This document shows positions 8,031 through 17,068 of a DNA stretch of 64,000 nucleotides, one piece after another (position 1 is the first letter of the stretch; every line of letters starts with the position of its first letter). The notes below the pieces were generated by a model. That model ran no database searches and was not told the origin of the DNA. It was given only the letters and a program-made list of their open reading frames with translations. A program made the translations under genes and the position numbers. The DNA comes from Nocardioides silvaticus (GTDB lineage: Bacteria > Actinomycetota > Actinomycetes > Propionibacteriales > Nocardioidaceae): assembly GCF_003160695.1 (NCBI RefSeq), contig NZ_QGDD01000004.1, forward strand, positions 248,001-312,000, read 5' to 3'.

Positions 8031-9096
8031 CGGCACGGACCTCCAGCATCACCTTGAGGGCGTCGTCACGGCGGCCGACGTAGATCTCGAACGCATCGGC
8101 GATCGAGGTGAGCGGGACCCGGTGGGTGACCAAGGCCTCAAGATCGAGACGGCCGCGCGCCGCGAGCGCGACGGCTCGCTGCAGCGACCCGGTCCCCTCC
8201 CCGCGCACCGACAGCAGCGAGATCCCGTTGACGACCGCGTGGTTCAGGTCCGTGGTGACCGGCCGGTCGAAGAACCCGATCAGCACGACCCGGCCGCCGC
8301 GCCGCGCGTAGCGCAGCGCGTCGTCGACCCCGCCGCCAGACCCCGAGCACTCCAGGACGACGTCTGCCGAGCCCAGGAGCGCCTCGGCCTCACCGCCCCC
8401 GCCGCCAGGAGCGAGGGTGACGTCGGCGCCGAACGCGCGCCCGTGGGCGAGCCGGGACTCACGGGTGCCGACCAGCGCGATGTGGGCGGCACCCAGCTCG
8501 CGCGCCACCTGAACCGCGAGCAGGCCGATCGGGCCGGGGCCGATTACGACCACGCGGGCGCCCGTCACCAGCTCGCCGAGAACGTCGAACGCGTGCATGA
8601 CCGTGCCGACCGTGCTGAGCACGACCCCCGACTCGAACCCGACGCCGTCCGGCAGCCGGTGGAGCGTCGAGACGTGGTTGCGGACGTACTCCGCGAAGCC
8701 GCCGTTGACGGTCATCCCTTGGGCCCGATGCCCCTTCGCGTGGACTCCGTAGTTGAGGCAGTCGGTGTAGTGCCCGCCCAGGCACGCGCGGCAGCGCATG
8801 CACCCGCGGTGAGCCTCGCTCACGACGCGGTCGCCGACCCGGAGCTCGTCCACCGACTCACCCACGCCGACCACCGTGCCGGCGTACTCGTGCCCGGGGA
8901 CGAACGTCCCGGGTTCCGGTCCCCCGCCCTTGAAGAACGTGCGGTCGAGGATCTTGACGTCTGTGCCGCACAGCGACGCTCGGTGCACCCGGACCAGCAC
9001 GTCCTCCGGCCCGGGGTCGGGCATTGGGAGGTCCACGACCTCGATGCGGCCGGGGTCACCCAGGACGGCAGCCTTCATCGACGCCGGGATCTGCAC
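8008..9096 (-). CDS. Zinc-dependent medium-chain alcohol dehydrogenase
   Basis: An MDR-superfamily NAD(P)-dependent dehydrogenase of 362 residues. The catalytic zinc site is visible as SLCGTDVK and GHEY, the structural zinc lobe as C-x2-C-x2-C-x7-C (CMRCRACLGGHYTDC), and the Rossmann motif as GPGPIGLLAVQ. The overall pattern resembles threonine or sugar-alcohol dehydrogenases; substrate specificity cannot be read from the sequence. GTG 9096 is preceded by GAGGTG at good spacing. The gene is divergent from the SDR at 9329, and the 232-bp gap holds two LysR-type sites, so both units are probably induced together. Confidence 0.9.
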   Translation of the reverse strand: MQIPASMKAAVLGDPGRIEVVDLPMPDPGPEDVLVRVHRASLCGTDVKILDRTFFKGGGPEPGTFVPGHEYAGTVVGVGESVDELRVGDRVVSEAHRGCMRCRACLGGHYTDCLNYGVHAKGHRAQGMTVNGGFAEYVRNHVSTLHRLPDGVGFESGVVLSTVGTVMHAFDVLGELVTGARVVVIGPGPIGLLAVQVARELGAAHIALVGTRESRLAHGRAFGADVTLAPGGGGGEAEALLGSADVVLECSGSGGGVDDALRYARRGGRVVLIGFFDRPVTTDLNHAVVNGISLLSVRGEGTGSLQRAVALAARGRLDLEALVTHRVPLTSIADAFEIYVGRRDDALKVMLEVRADDGLAGG

Positions 9097-9191
9097 TACT
9101 CGTCACCTCGTTCACTCGTTCTCCGGGCTCTGCGCTCGAAGCGTGGTAGACCGGGACGGCCACTGTCCAAGACGGCTCAACTACCTGCGCG

Positions 9192-9234
9192 ATAGGCCGC
9201 TGCTATGACGCCGACCGCCATAGCCGACGCCTAT
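9192..9234. promoter_or_regulatory. Paired LysR-type sites in the divergent promoter region
   Basis: Two sites of the form ATAG-N7-CTAT lie at 9192-9206 and 9220-9234, centres 28 bp apart. Both fit the T-N11-A LysR rule and share the extended core ATAGGC-N4-GCTATG (the second on the minus strand). Paired sites at this spacing resemble recognition and activation sites of LysR regulators. The same extended core occurs again at 22799-22813. Confidence 0.65.
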
Positions 9235-9328
9235 CCGGGACGCAGTCGTTCGGTCTTGGACCCGGACGCCGTGGCCGCGGTTGGGTTGGCCCGTCAGGAA
9301 GTTCCGACCGTTCCAACTGAGGAGTCCC

Positions 9329-10114
9329 GTGGATCTGGGCATCGAGAGCAAGGTCGCGCTCGTCACCGGCGGTGCCGGCGGGCTCGGCAGCGCGATCGCA
9401 CGAGCGTTGGCGTCCGAGGGCGCGGCGGTCGTCGTCGCCGACCTGCGCGGCGACGCCGCAGAGGCGGTCGCGGCCGGGATCCGCGACGACGGCGGCACGG
9501 CGCTCGGCCTGGACTGGGAGCTCGGTGACCTTGACGCCTGCGGCGACCGGCTCGCCACCGTCGAGAGCGAGCTGGGCCCGGTCGACATCCTCGTCAACAA
9601 CACCGGCGGCCCGCCGGCGATGACGGTCACGGAAGTCACCGAGGACGCGTGGCGCGACCACTTCGAGTCGATGGTGCTGACCGTCGTCGACCTGACCGGT
9701 CGTGTCGTGCCCGGGATGCGGGAGCGCGGCTGGGGCCGCGTCATCACCAGCACCAGCTCGGGCGTGGTCGCCCCGATCCCGGGGCTCGGCCTGTCGAACG
9801 CGCTGCGGTCGACGCTCCTCGGCTGGTCGAAGACGCTCAGCCGCGAGGTCGCCCGCGACGGCATTACCTGCAACATCGTGGTTCCCGGGCGGATCGGGAC
9901 GGCGCGCACCCGCCACCTCGACGAGGTGCGCGCGCAGCAGGCCGGCCGTCCTGTCGAGGAGGTCGCCGAGGAGAGCGCGAGCGGGATCCCGCTCGGCCGT
10001 TACGGGACCCCGGAGGAGTACGCCACCGCGGTCGCGTTCCTCGCCGGGCGGCCGGCGTCGTACATCACCGGCTCTGTCGTCCGCGTCGACGGCGGCCTGA
10101 TCAACGCGGTCTGA
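9329..10114 (+). CDS. Short-chain dehydrogenase/reductase
   Basis: A classical SDR of 261 residues. The cofactor loop TGGAGGLG (T-G-x3-G-x-G) is at the N-terminus and NNTGGPPA replaces the usual NNAG motif. SLS/Y-x3-K is altered: the serine block STSSGVVAPIPGLGLSNALR lacks the standard YxxxK, so catalysis may differ, as in the SDR subgroup with NNTGGP. The C-terminal SYITGSVVRVDGG is typical. GTG 9329 follows CTGAGGAGTCCC, a good ribosome binding site; the longer open frame from 9281 lacks one. It is nine bases ahead of the lyase gene and divergent from the zinc dehydrogenase. Confidence 0.88.
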   Translation: MDLGIESKVALVTGGAGGLGSAIARALASEGAAVVVADLRGDAAEAVAAGIRDDGGTALGLDWELGDLDACGDRLATVESELGPVDILVNNTGGPPAMTVTEVTEDAWRDHFESMVLTVVDLTGRVVPGMRERGWGRVITSTSSGVVAPIPGLGLSNALRSTLLGWSKTLSREVARDGITCNIVVPGRIGTARTRHLDEVRAQQAGRPVEEVAEESASGIPLGRYGTPEEYATAVAFLAGRPASYITGSVVRVDGGLINAV

Positions 10115-10123
10115 GGAGGCATC

Positions 10124-11059
10124 GTGCAACGCATCGACAGAAACACCCGTGGGGTCTACTCGATCGCACCGACCCCGTTCCACAAGGACGGCGGCCTGGA
10201 CGTGGCCGGGATCGACCGGCTCGCCGACTTCTACGACGCTGCCGGCGTCGACGGGCTCACGGTTCTCGGCCAGATGGGCGAGGCACCGAAGCTGTCGTCC
10301 GCGGAGTCGCTGCTCGTGGCGCGGCGGTTCGTCGAGCGCGCGGGGCGGCCGGTGGTCGTCGGCGTCACCGCCCCCGGGTTCGAGACCATGCGCGAACTGG
10401 CGCACGAAGTGATGGATCACGGCGCGGCGGGAGTCATGGTCGCACCGCCGACCTCGCTCCGGACCGATGACCAGATCGTCGGCTACTACACCCAGGTCGC
10501 GGAGCGCCTCGGACCGGACGTGCCCCTCGTGGTGCAGGACTACCCACTGACATTCTCGGTCGTGATGTCCGTGCCGGTCCTGGTCCGGATCGCCTCGACG
10601 ATCGACTCCGTCGTCATGCTCAAGCACGAGGACTGGCCCGGGCTGGAGAAGATCACCACGCTGCGCGAGGCCGAGGCGGCGGGGCGCGCCCCGCGGTTGT
10701 CGATCCTCTGCGGCAATGGCGGCCTCTTCCTCGACTTCGAAGTCGAACGCGGCGCCGACGGCGCGATGACCGGATACTGCTTTCCCGAGCTGCTCGTGGA
10801 CGTCGTCGCGTCGGTCGCGGCCGGGCGACGGGACGAGGCGCACGACCGATTCGACGCCCACCTGCCGCTGATCCGCTACGAGCAGCAGCCCGGGGTCGGT
10901 CTGGCGGTGCGGAAGCACGTGATGGTGCGTCGCGGGATCCTCGCCAGCGCCACGATGCGACAGCCCGGCCGCGCGCTCTCCGCGGCCGAGCGGGCAGAGG
11001 TCGACTACCTGCTCGAACGACTGCGGGAGCGGGAACCCGCGGCCGACCTCGTCGCGTGA
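10124..11059 (+). CDS. Dihydrodipicolinate synthase family lyase/aldolase
   Basis: A (beta/alpha)8 class I aldolase-type protein of 311 residues. The Schiff-base lysine is in VVMLKHED (Lys167) and the catalytic tyrosine in VVQDYPLT (Tyr140). The substrate-carboxylate loop normally GTTGE reads GQMGEAPKLS, so it is not the lysine-biosynthetic DapA; relatives with such changes cleave or dehydrate 2-keto acids in catabolism. GTG 10124 is preceded by GAGGAGG. The gene forms a unit with the SDR and its 3' end overlaps the convergent TetR gene by 55 bp. A retro-aldol step making pyruvate late in the island pathway is an inference. Confidence 0.85.
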   Translation: MQRIDRNTRGVYSIAPTPFHKDGGLDVAGIDRLADFYDAAGVDGLTVLGQMGEAPKLSSAESLLVARRFVERAGRPVVVGVTAPGFETMRELAHEVMDHGAAGVMVAPPTSLRTDDQIVGYYTQVAERLGPDVPLVVQDYPLTFSVVMSVPVLVRIASTIDSVVMLKHEDWPGLEKITTLREAEAAGRAPRLSILCGNGGLFLDFEVERGADGAMTGYCFPELLVDVVASVAAGRRDEAHDRFDAHLPLIRYEQQPGVGLAVRKHVMVRRGILASATMRQPGRALSAAERAEVDYLLERLREREPAADLVA

Positions 11060-11736
11060 TGCTCGCCGCCGGTCATCTCCGCCGAACGGAGGCCCTCGAC
11101 CAGCAGGTCGATCGCGAGCTCGAACTCGTCGGCCAGGCTGGTCGGCAGGTGCGCGGAGACCGCGGCGATCGAGGGATGACGCTCCGGGTCGGCGCTCTCG
11201 ATCGCCGGAACTGGCGCCGGGTCGGTGACGTCCTCGCCGACATCGGCCTGCATGGCGAAACCCAGGACGGTGCGGGAGAACGCGGTAGCGAAGTGCGCGG
11301 CCGTGCGCGGGTCGAAGCCGCCCCGCAGCACCGACCCGACGACCAGCTCCCGGAAGTCCATCGCGTGCGGGCCGGTCGGCACCTCCACGCTCAGCAGCCG
11401 GGCCGAGTCTCGGTGCTGGACGAGCACCGCGAACAGCGCGTGGGCGAGGGTGCGGCAGGCGTCGTCCCAGGGACGCTCCTGCAGCTCGCCGGGGTCCACC
11501 TCGATCTCGCCGACGACGTGGTCGACGACCAGCGACACCAGGTGCGCGCGGTTCTCCACGTGTCGGTAGAGCGTCGATGTGCTCGACCCGAGCCGTGCGG
11601 CCAGGGCCCGGAGGGTCAGCGCCTGGGCGCCCTGCTCGTCGATGATCGCGACGGCAGACCGGACGATCCGGTCCAGCGGGATCGGCGGTCGGCCGACCTT
11701 GCGGCGGCCGGACGTCCTCGGTGCGGGGTCCGTCAT
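11005..11736 (-). CDS. TetR family regulator
   Basis: A 243-residue TetR-type repressor. The N-terminal helix-turn-helix is clear: ALTLRALAARLGSSTSTLYRHVENRAHL (about residues 38-65), followed by a TetR_C-like ligand domain. The first 18 residues are basic (GRRKVGRPP), usual for this subgroup. The C-terminus ends in a low-complexity Ser-Arg tail (SAAGSRSRSRSSR) that overlaps the convergent lyase gene. Its ATG overlaps the stop of the LysR gene (ATGA), so the two regulators share one transcript. Its operator was not recognised. Confidence 0.9.
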   Translation of the reverse strand: MTDPAPRTSGRRKVGRPPIPLDRIVRSAVAIIDEQGAQALTLRALAARLGSSTSTLYRHVENRAHLVSLVVDHVVGEIEVDPGELQERPWDDACRTLAHALFAVLVQHRDSARLLSVEVPTGPHAMDFRELVVGSVLRGGFDPRTAAHFATAFSRTVLGFAMQADVGEDVTDPAPVPAIESADPERHPSIAAVSAHLPTSLADEFELAIDLLVEGLRSAEMTGGEHHATRSAAGSRSRSRSSR

Positions 11737-12635
11737 CGGACAAGAGCGTCCGGCGGAACGGCGTCGGGCCCGACCAGCGGGAGCTCAGTCTCGCGCATCG
11801 TCGCGACGAAGAGCTTGGTCAGTTGAGCCATCTCGGACCGGCTGTAGGCGACCAGCTCGCGGAACAGCTGCGGGGTGGTCGAGCGCACCCGGCCGAGATA
11901 CTCGGCCGGGACCGCGTTCTCGGGCACGACGGTAAGCCCGACGCCCTCGACCGCGAGTCGCACCGCGGCCGCTACCTGCCCGACCCGCACGGCCACGCGC
12001 GGCGTGAAACCGAGCGAGGCCGACACCCACTCCAGCACCTCCGACATCCCCTGCTCCGGCTCGAAGTGCACCCACTTCGCCGTCGCCAGCTCGGCCACGG
12101 TGGCCACACCGCCGACCTCGGCACTCCCGCCGGCCACCACCAGGTGCTCGAAGCCGATCGACTCCACCGGTCCCTCCCAGTCGAGCGGGCGCGGCCCGAT
12201 CGCGAGATCGCCCTTGCCCTCGCGCACCGCCGTCTCGAGGTCACGACGGTGCGAGACGTCGTGGAGGCGGAGGATGGTTCCCGGGTAGCGGTCGTGCCAG
12301 CGGCCGACCGGAGCCGGGAGAACGCCCGAGGCGACCGAGCGGACGGTCACGACATTGAGCTCTCCCTCGCCCCCACTGGTCACGTTCGCGACGGCGCGCC
12401 GCGCCTCCTGCGTGGCCTGCAGCGCCGCGCGGGCATGCGGCAGGAACGCGCGTCCCGCTGCTGTCAGCGACACCCCACGCTGACCGCGCTCGAGCAGCTC
12501 TGCCTCGACCTCCTTCTCCAGGGCGCGGATCTGCTGCGAGAGCGACGGCTGCGCAACGAACAGCTGCGCGGACGCCGCGGTGAACGAACCGCACTCGCAG
12601 ATCGCCACGAAGTACTCCAGCTGCCGCAACCGCAC
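11733..12635 (-). CDS. LysR family regulator of the island pathway
   Basis: A 300-residue LysR activator. The HTH occupies residues 1-65 (LEYFVAICECGSFTAAS and PSLSQQIRALEKEV), followed by the type 2 periplasmic-binding-like effector domain. It is divergent from the flavin monooxygenase at 12764 with a 128-bp gap, the classic arrangement for LysR control of a neighbouring operon. The island contains three near-identical ATAG-N7-CTAT sites (9192, 9220, 22799) fitting LysR binding; no equally good copy is seen in the 12636-12763 gap. It is followed by the TetR gene with a four-base overlap. Confidence 0.92.
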   Translation of the reverse strand: MRLRQLEYFVAICECGSFTAASAQLFVAQPSLSQQIRALEKEVEAELLERGQRGVSLTAAGRAFLPHARAALQATQEARRAVANVTSGGEGELNVVTVRSVASGVLPAPVGRWHDRYPGTILRLHDVSHRRDLETAVREGKGDLAIGPRPLDWEGPVESIGFEHLVVAGGSAEVGGVATVAELATAKWVHFEPEQGMSEVLEWVSASLGFTPRVAVRVGQVAAAVRLAVEGVGLTVVPENAVPAEYLGRVRSTTPQLFRELVAYSRSEMAQLTKLFVATMRETELPLVGPDAVPPDALVR

Positions 12636-12763
12636 AGCGGCGAGGCTACCTAGGACCGCTGCCGCTGTCCCGTTATTTCGACTACATTGTTTCTGTTAAT
12701 CGCGGAACGACGCCGACCCCGCGGATCGGCGACCAACGCCCTCACCGAGGAGCACCTCACCTG

Positions 12764-14275
12764 ATGAGCGACCAGATCGACGTCCTGATCGTCGGCGCCG
12801 GCCCGGCCGGCCTCACCCTCGCCTGCGACCTCCAGCGCCGTGGCGTCCGTCACCGCGTCGTCGACGCCGCGTCAGGGACGTTCCCCGGGTCCCGGGCCAA
12901 AGGGATCCAGCCCCGCACCCTGGAGGTCCTCGCCGACCTCGGCGCACTCGCGCCGATCCAGGACCACGCCACTCTCTACCCGCGGCTCGGCCTCCACCTC
13001 GGACCGATCACGATCCCCAAGGTGATGTATCGGGAGCACCCGGTCGCCGACGACGTCCCCTACCCCAACACCCTGCTCGTCGCCCAGCACGACACCGACC
13101 GGATCCTGCTCGAGCGGCTGCGCGAGCTCGGTGGCGACGTCGAGCACGCCACCCGTCTTATGACGCTCGACACGGGCGACGCCGACGTCCCGGTAACCGC
13201 TACCGTCGAGCGGGACGGGGGGCGGGAAACGATCCGCGCCCAGTACGTCGTCGGTGCCGACGGCGGCGGCAGCACGGTCCGGTCGCACGCCGGGATCCGG
13301 TTCGAGGGGACGACCGACGAGAGCGACCGGATGATCGTCGCGGACGTGGACATCGACGGACTCGCCCGCAACCGGTGGGACGTGTGGCCGCGCAACGGCG
13401 GGCGGATGATGGCGATCTGTCCACTTCCAGGTGGCGACCGACACCAGCTCATGCTCAAGCTCAAGCCAGGCGACGACACCGAGTCGCCGGAGTCGGTGGA
13501 GCGACTTCTCGCGACGGTGACGGACCGGGTCGGTCTCCGGCTCGGACGGATCCACTGGTCATCGACATGGCGGCCCAACATCCGGCTCGCCTCCGCGTAC
13601 CGCCAGGGCCCCGTGCTGCTCGCCGGCGACGCCGCGCACGTGCACCCCCCGGCCGGCGCCCAGGGGATGAACACCGGGATCCAGGACGCCTACAACCTCG
13701 GCTGGAAGCTCGCCCAGGTCCTCGCCGGCGCACCGGACAACCTCCTCGACACCTACGAGGAGGAGCGGCGGCCGGTCGCCGCCCGCGTCCTCGGCCTGTC
13801 CACGGAGCTGTACTCGGCGCTCAACTCCCGGCAGCTGGCCGGCACCAAGCGAGGCGACGAGGAGCGGCACCTCTCCCTGACCTACGCGGGCCTGACCCTC
13901 ACCGACGACGCCACCGCGAGTGGGTCGGCCACCGCCCGGGCCGGCGACCGGGCGCCTGACGCGCCGTACCGCTCACCGGGAGGCGCGACCCGCCGGGTGC
14001 ACGAGGACCTCCAGGGGCCCCAGTTCACCCTGCTCGAGATCGGCGCGGCCGCGTCGGCCGAGGCCGACCTGCCGATGCCGACGGCGGGCGCGGTCGTGAA
14101 GCGAGTGGCGATGTCGGATCCCGGTCCCGCGTTCGAGCGGATCTACGGCATCCGCACGGCCCACCGCGTCCTCGTCCGGCCGGACGGGTACGTCGGCGCG
14201 GTGGCCGAGGCCACCACGGAGCCGATCGCGCGGTTTCTCCGCCGGGTCGCCCCCGGCACGGAAGCGATCGGGTGA
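12764..14275 (+). CDS. Class A FAD-dependent monooxygenase
   Basis: A single-component flavoprotein hydroxylase of the phenol/3-(3-hydroxyphenyl)propionate type (503 aa). Three signatures are visible: the FAD Rossmann motif GAGPAGLTLA (residues 9-18), the DG motif in VVGADGGGSTVR, and the GD motif in VLLAGDAAHVHPPAGAQGMNTG. A C-terminal thioredoxin-like extension, common in the MhpA/PheA group, follows. These enzymes use NAD(P)H and O2 to hydroxylate aromatic rings or similar. The ATG at 12764 has GAGGAG about 17 bases upstream, a little far. It heads the operon monooxygenase - hydrolase - amidohydrolase, divergent from LysR, and probably performs the first or ring-activating oxygenation. Confidence 0.92.
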   Translation: MSDQIDVLIVGAGPAGLTLACDLQRRGVRHRVVDAASGTFPGSRAKGIQPRTLEVLADLGALAPIQDHATLYPRLGLHLGPITIPKVMYREHPVADDVPYPNTLLVAQHDTDRILLERLRELGGDVEHATRLMTLDTGDADVPVTATVERDGGRETIRAQYVVGADGGGSTVRSHAGIRFEGTTDESDRMIVADVDIDGLARNRWDVWPRNGGRMMAICPLPGGDRHQLMLKLKPGDDTESPESVERLLATVTDRVGLRLGRIHWSSTWRPNIRLASAYRQGPVLLAGDAAHVHPPAGAQGMNTGIQDAYNLGWKLAQVLAGAPDNLLDTYEEERRPVAARVLGLSTELYSALNSRQLAGTKRGDEERHLSLTYAGLTLTDDATASGSATARAGDRAPDAPYRSPGGATRRVHEDLQGPQFTLLEIGAAASAEADLPMPTAGAVVKRVAMSDPGPAFERIYGIRTAHRVLVRPDGYVGAVAEATTEPIARFLRRVAPGTEAIG

Positions 14276-15441
14276 GCGGCGTGTCGACCGAGGCCGCGGC
14301 TGCGGCCCGCCCGGTCTCTCGCACCCTCTGGGAGCACCGTGACGCGGTCCCGGAGACGGCCGATGCGGTCGATCGCCTGTCGCCGGTCTCGCAGGCGGCG
14401 CTGCGCCAGCTCTCGCCGGAGCGGATGACGGCGTACGGCGTCGACCCGGCCGACGCGATCGACCTGCGGGGACGGGTGGTCGAAGGCGAGGACTGGCAGG
14501 CGACGGCCACCGAGCTCGCCGAGCGGCTGCTCGCCCGGGCCGCCGTGTCCGGCGCGGCCGTGCCGCCGACGCCTGTCACGCGCGTCGGACTGCTCCGACG
14601 TTCGTCCGCGCTGCTCCGGATGAGTCAGATGATGATGCTCGAGGACACCGACGAGCGACGCGAGATCTACCGCCGCTCGGCAGGGCTGTATGCCGAGGCC
14701 GCTGCCCTCACCGGCGACCGGGAACGGGTCGTGCTCGACTCCGCTGCGGGAACCGTCGTCGGGTGGCTGATCCCGGCGGCGCAGCCGGTGGCCGCAGCGA
14801 TCGTGATCGGCGGCGTGGAGGGCTGGGCGTTCGACTTCGACAGCGTCGGCGAGGCGCTCGCGGTCCGCGGCGTCAGCGCCCTGATGCTGGACGCGCCGGG
14901 ACAGGGCGAGACCCGGTTCGGCCACGGCACGTACCTCACGTCCGGGTGGCGGGCGGCCTACGACAGCGCGGCGACGTTCCTTCAGCGCGACGGTGACCTC
15001 CCGCTCGGTCTCGTCGGCAACAGCATGGGTGGCAGCTTCGTGATCGCGTACGCCGCCGGCGACCCGCGGGTCCGTGCCTGCTGCGACAACGGCGGCGCGC
15101 CGCAACCGTGGACGGTCACGCCCGAGTACGGAACGTTCTTCTGGAAGATGGCCGCCGCCTGCGGAACGGCCGACGCCGACCGGGCGATCGCGACCTGGCG
15201 GTCGGTCACGCCGGAGACTCGCGGCCCCCATCGCGACTACGACCTACTGGTCGTCCACGGCGCCCGCGACCCGATGGTGTCCCAGGAGATGGTGGACGAG
15301 ATCGTCGCCGACGCGGCCGCCCGCCGGATCGACGTCCATACGTTCTCCGACGGCGTGCATTGCGTGTACAACCACCGTGCCGACCGCGACGACCTCATCG
15401 CCGACTGGATGCTCGCCGCGCTCCAACCGGCCGTCGGCTAG
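14272..15441 (+). CDS. Alpha/beta hydrolase of the FrsA / dihydropseudooxynicotine-hydrolase type
   Basis: A 389-residue serine hydrolase with an N-terminal helical cap region (about 1-140) and a catalytic alpha/beta core. The nucleophile is Ser251 in GNSMGGSF; a likely acid is in HGARDPMVS and the histidine in FSDGVHCVYNH. The domain layout and MLDAPGQGET block match the group that includes FrsA-like proteins and the C-C bond-cleaving 2,6-dihydropseudooxynicotine hydrolase. The GTG start overlaps the monooxygenase stop (GTGA); an alternative GTG lies at 14281. Hydrolysis of the product of the monooxygenase is likely; whether C-C or ester bond is open. A paralogue-like gene lies at 21515. Confidence 0.85.
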   Translation: MSGVSTEAAAAARPVSRTLWEHRDAVPETADAVDRLSPVSQAALRQLSPERMTAYGVDPADAIDLRGRVVEGEDWQATATELAERLLARAAVSGAAVPPTPVTRVGLLRRSSALLRMSQMMMLEDTDERREIYRRSAGLYAEAAALTGDRERVVLDSAAGTVVGWLIPAAQPVAAAIVIGGVEGWAFDFDSVGEALAVRGVSALMLDAPGQGETRFGHGTYLTSGWRAAYDSAATFLQRDGDLPLGLVGNSMGGSFVIAYAAGDPRVRACCDNGGAPQPWTVTPEYGTFFWKMAAACGTADADRAIATWRSVTPETRGPHRDYDLLVVHGARDPMVSQEMVDEIVADAAARRIDVHTFSDGVHCVYNHRADRDDLIADWMLAALQPAVG

Positions 15442-15447
15442 CACCCG

Positions 15448-16251
15448 ATGCCCGTCGTCGACGCCCAGATTCACCTCTGGACCGGGCCCGGGGCGCCACC
15501 GCACCACCATCGCGCCCCTTTCTCAGCCGAGGACGCGATCGACGCGATGCGGCACGCCGGCGTGGACCGTGCCGTGAACTGTCCGGCGGTCTGGGACCCA
15601 GCCAGCGTCGGGTACGCCGCCGAGGCGGTGCGCGCACACCCAGGCCTGTTCGTCACCATGCCGTGGTTCCCCCTCAACGGTGCCGACGAGTCGGACCTGG
15701 AACAGGCGCTCGCCGCGCCCCGGATCGTCGGCCTCCGGTTCGTCCTCGCCACGCCGCAGGAGTCGGCCGCCCTGCGCGCCGGCGGGCTGGAGTGGTTGTG
15801 GACCGGCGCGGCCGACCGGGACCTGCCGGTCGCGGTCATGGTGGCCCCGGGGGACCTGCCGCTCCTCGACGACGTCGTGTCCCGCCACCCGCGGCTGCGG
15901 GTCGCCCTCGACCACCTCGCCGTGCTCCCGTTCGACCGCTTGCCGACGGCCGCCGCTCACCTCGACGACCTGGTCGCGCTCGCGCGGCACCCGAACGTCG
16001 TCGTCAAGGCGACCGGTGTCCCGAGCATGGCGACCGACGACTGGCCGTTCCCCAGCACCCACGACGTCCTGCGCCGAGTGTACGACGCGTTCGGCGCCGA
16101 CCGGATGTTCTGGGGCACCGATATCACCCGGATGCAGTGCTCGTGGGCCGACTGCCTCGCGATGTTCCGCGACCGGCTGCCGTGGCTGCGCGGACGCGCC
16201 CGGGAGCTCGTGCTCGGCGATGCCGTGACGTCCTGGCTCAGCCTGCCCTGA
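15448..16251 (+). CDS. Amidohydrolase family 2 protein
   Basis: A 267-residue TIM-barrel metal-dependent hydrolase of the amidohydrolase-2 family (relatives include ACMSD and 2-pyrone-4,6-dicarboxylate lactonase). The N-terminal metal motif is present in a variant form (DAQIHLW, one histidine kept, the first replaced), LDHLAV holds a further histidine, and WGTDITRM supplies the C-terminal aspartate. Length is at the short end for the family. It starts six bases after the hydrolase, ending 14 bp inside the convergent ABC transporter gene. It could open a lactone or decarboxylate a ring-cleavage product; substrate unknown. Confidence 0.85.
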   Translation: MPVVDAQIHLWTGPGAPPHHHRAPFSAEDAIDAMRHAGVDRAVNCPAVWDPASVGYAAEAVRAHPGLFVTMPWFPLNGADESDLEQALAAPRIVGLRFVLATPQESAALRAGGLEWLWTGAADRDLPVAVMVAPGDLPLLDDVVSRHPRLRVALDHLAVLPFDRLPTAAAHLDDLVALARHPNVVVKATGVPSMATDDWPFPSTHDVLRRVYDAFGADRMFWGTDITRMQCSWADCLAMFRDRLPWLRGRARELVLGDAVTSWLSLP

Positions 16252-17068
16252 GCCGGCGCTCCTCACGACGCCGGCGCTGGACCGCTGGGTCCGGCACCGG
16301 TTCCGCGTCGAGCAGCCGGCGGGTGTAGGCGTGCTGCGGCCTGCGATAGACCTCGTCGGCCGGCCCGCACTCGACCAGCCCGCCGGCCGACATCACGCCG
16401 ATCCGGTGGCTGAGGTGGTGGACCACGGCCAAGTCGTGCGCGATGAAGAGGTAGGCGAGGCCGAGCTCGGCCTGGAGGTCCTGGAGGAGGTTCGCGATCT
16501 GGCTCTGCGTGGAGACGTCGAGCGCGCTCACCGGCTCGTCACACACGATAAGCCGCGGCTCCACCGCTAGCGCCCGCGCGATCGCGACCCGCTGCCGCTG
16601 CCCGCCCGACAGCTGCGCCGGCAGCCGGTCGGCGTGGGCCGGCGGCAGCCCGACCAGCTCGAGCAGCTCCGCGACACGGCCGCCCTCGGCGGAACGGCGC
16701 ACTCGCCGGTGCCGGCGCAGCGGTTCAAGCAGGGCCCGGCCGACGGTCGCGCGCGGGTTCAGCGACGACCACGGGTCCTGGAAGACCACCTGCACCTGGC
16801 TGCGGTACTCCAGCAGCGAGCGCCCACGGAGGGAGCGGACGTCCTGCCCGTCGTACCGCACCACGCCGCGCTCGGGCTGCACGAGGCGAAGGATCGCCTT
16901 CCCGACTGACGACTTGCCCGAACCGGACTCGCCGACCAGGCCGAACGTCTCGCCGGCGGCGACGTCGAAGCAGACGCCGCGGACCGATGGTTCCTTGCGC
17001 CGGTTCGTGAGGAACGACCCGCTCCGATAGCGGATCCAGAGGTCGTCGACCTCGAGCAGCGCGCTCAT
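16238..17068 (-). CDS. ABC transporter ATPase, oligopeptide type (DppF/OppF-like)
   Basis: The second ATPase of the importer (276 aa). Walker A GESGSGKSS, the signature LSGGQRQRVAIARAL and Walker B RLIVCDEP are all present. The C-terminal oligopeptide-transporter extension ending after HAYTRRLLDAEPVP is short. ATG 17068 is chosen because it overlaps the upstream stop (ATGA); the open frame extends to 17134 inside the neighbouring gene. It is the last gene of a leftward operon that begins with the hydrolase at 22678. Confidence 0.94.
   Translation of the reverse strand: MSALLEVDDLWIRYRSGSFLTNRRKEPSVRGVCFDVAAGETFGLVGESGSGKSSVGKAILRLVQPERGVVRYDGQDVRSLRGRSLLEYRSQVQVVFQDPWSSLNPRATVGRALLEPLRRHRRVRRSAEGGRVAELLELVGLPPAHADRLPAQLSGGQRQRVAIARALAVEPRLIVCDEPVSALDVSTQSQIANLLQDLQAELGLAYLFIAHDLAVVHHLSHRIGVMSAGGLVECGPADEVYRRPQHAYTRRLLDAEPVPDPAVQRRRREERRLRAG

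Noticed and set aside
8008..8036. Frameshift at the dehydrogenase/DUF3500 overlap
   Set aside because: Both proteins are full length with their own motifs and the downstream start has a ribosome binding site, so a normal overlap explains it.
11005..11059. Truncation of TetR by the convergent lyase
   Set aside because: Both genes keep complete domains; only low-complexity tails overlap.
9203..11743. Minus-strand open frame of 846 codons
   Set aside because: Runs antisense across the SDR, lyase and into TetR; no motif and strong codon bias of a shadow.
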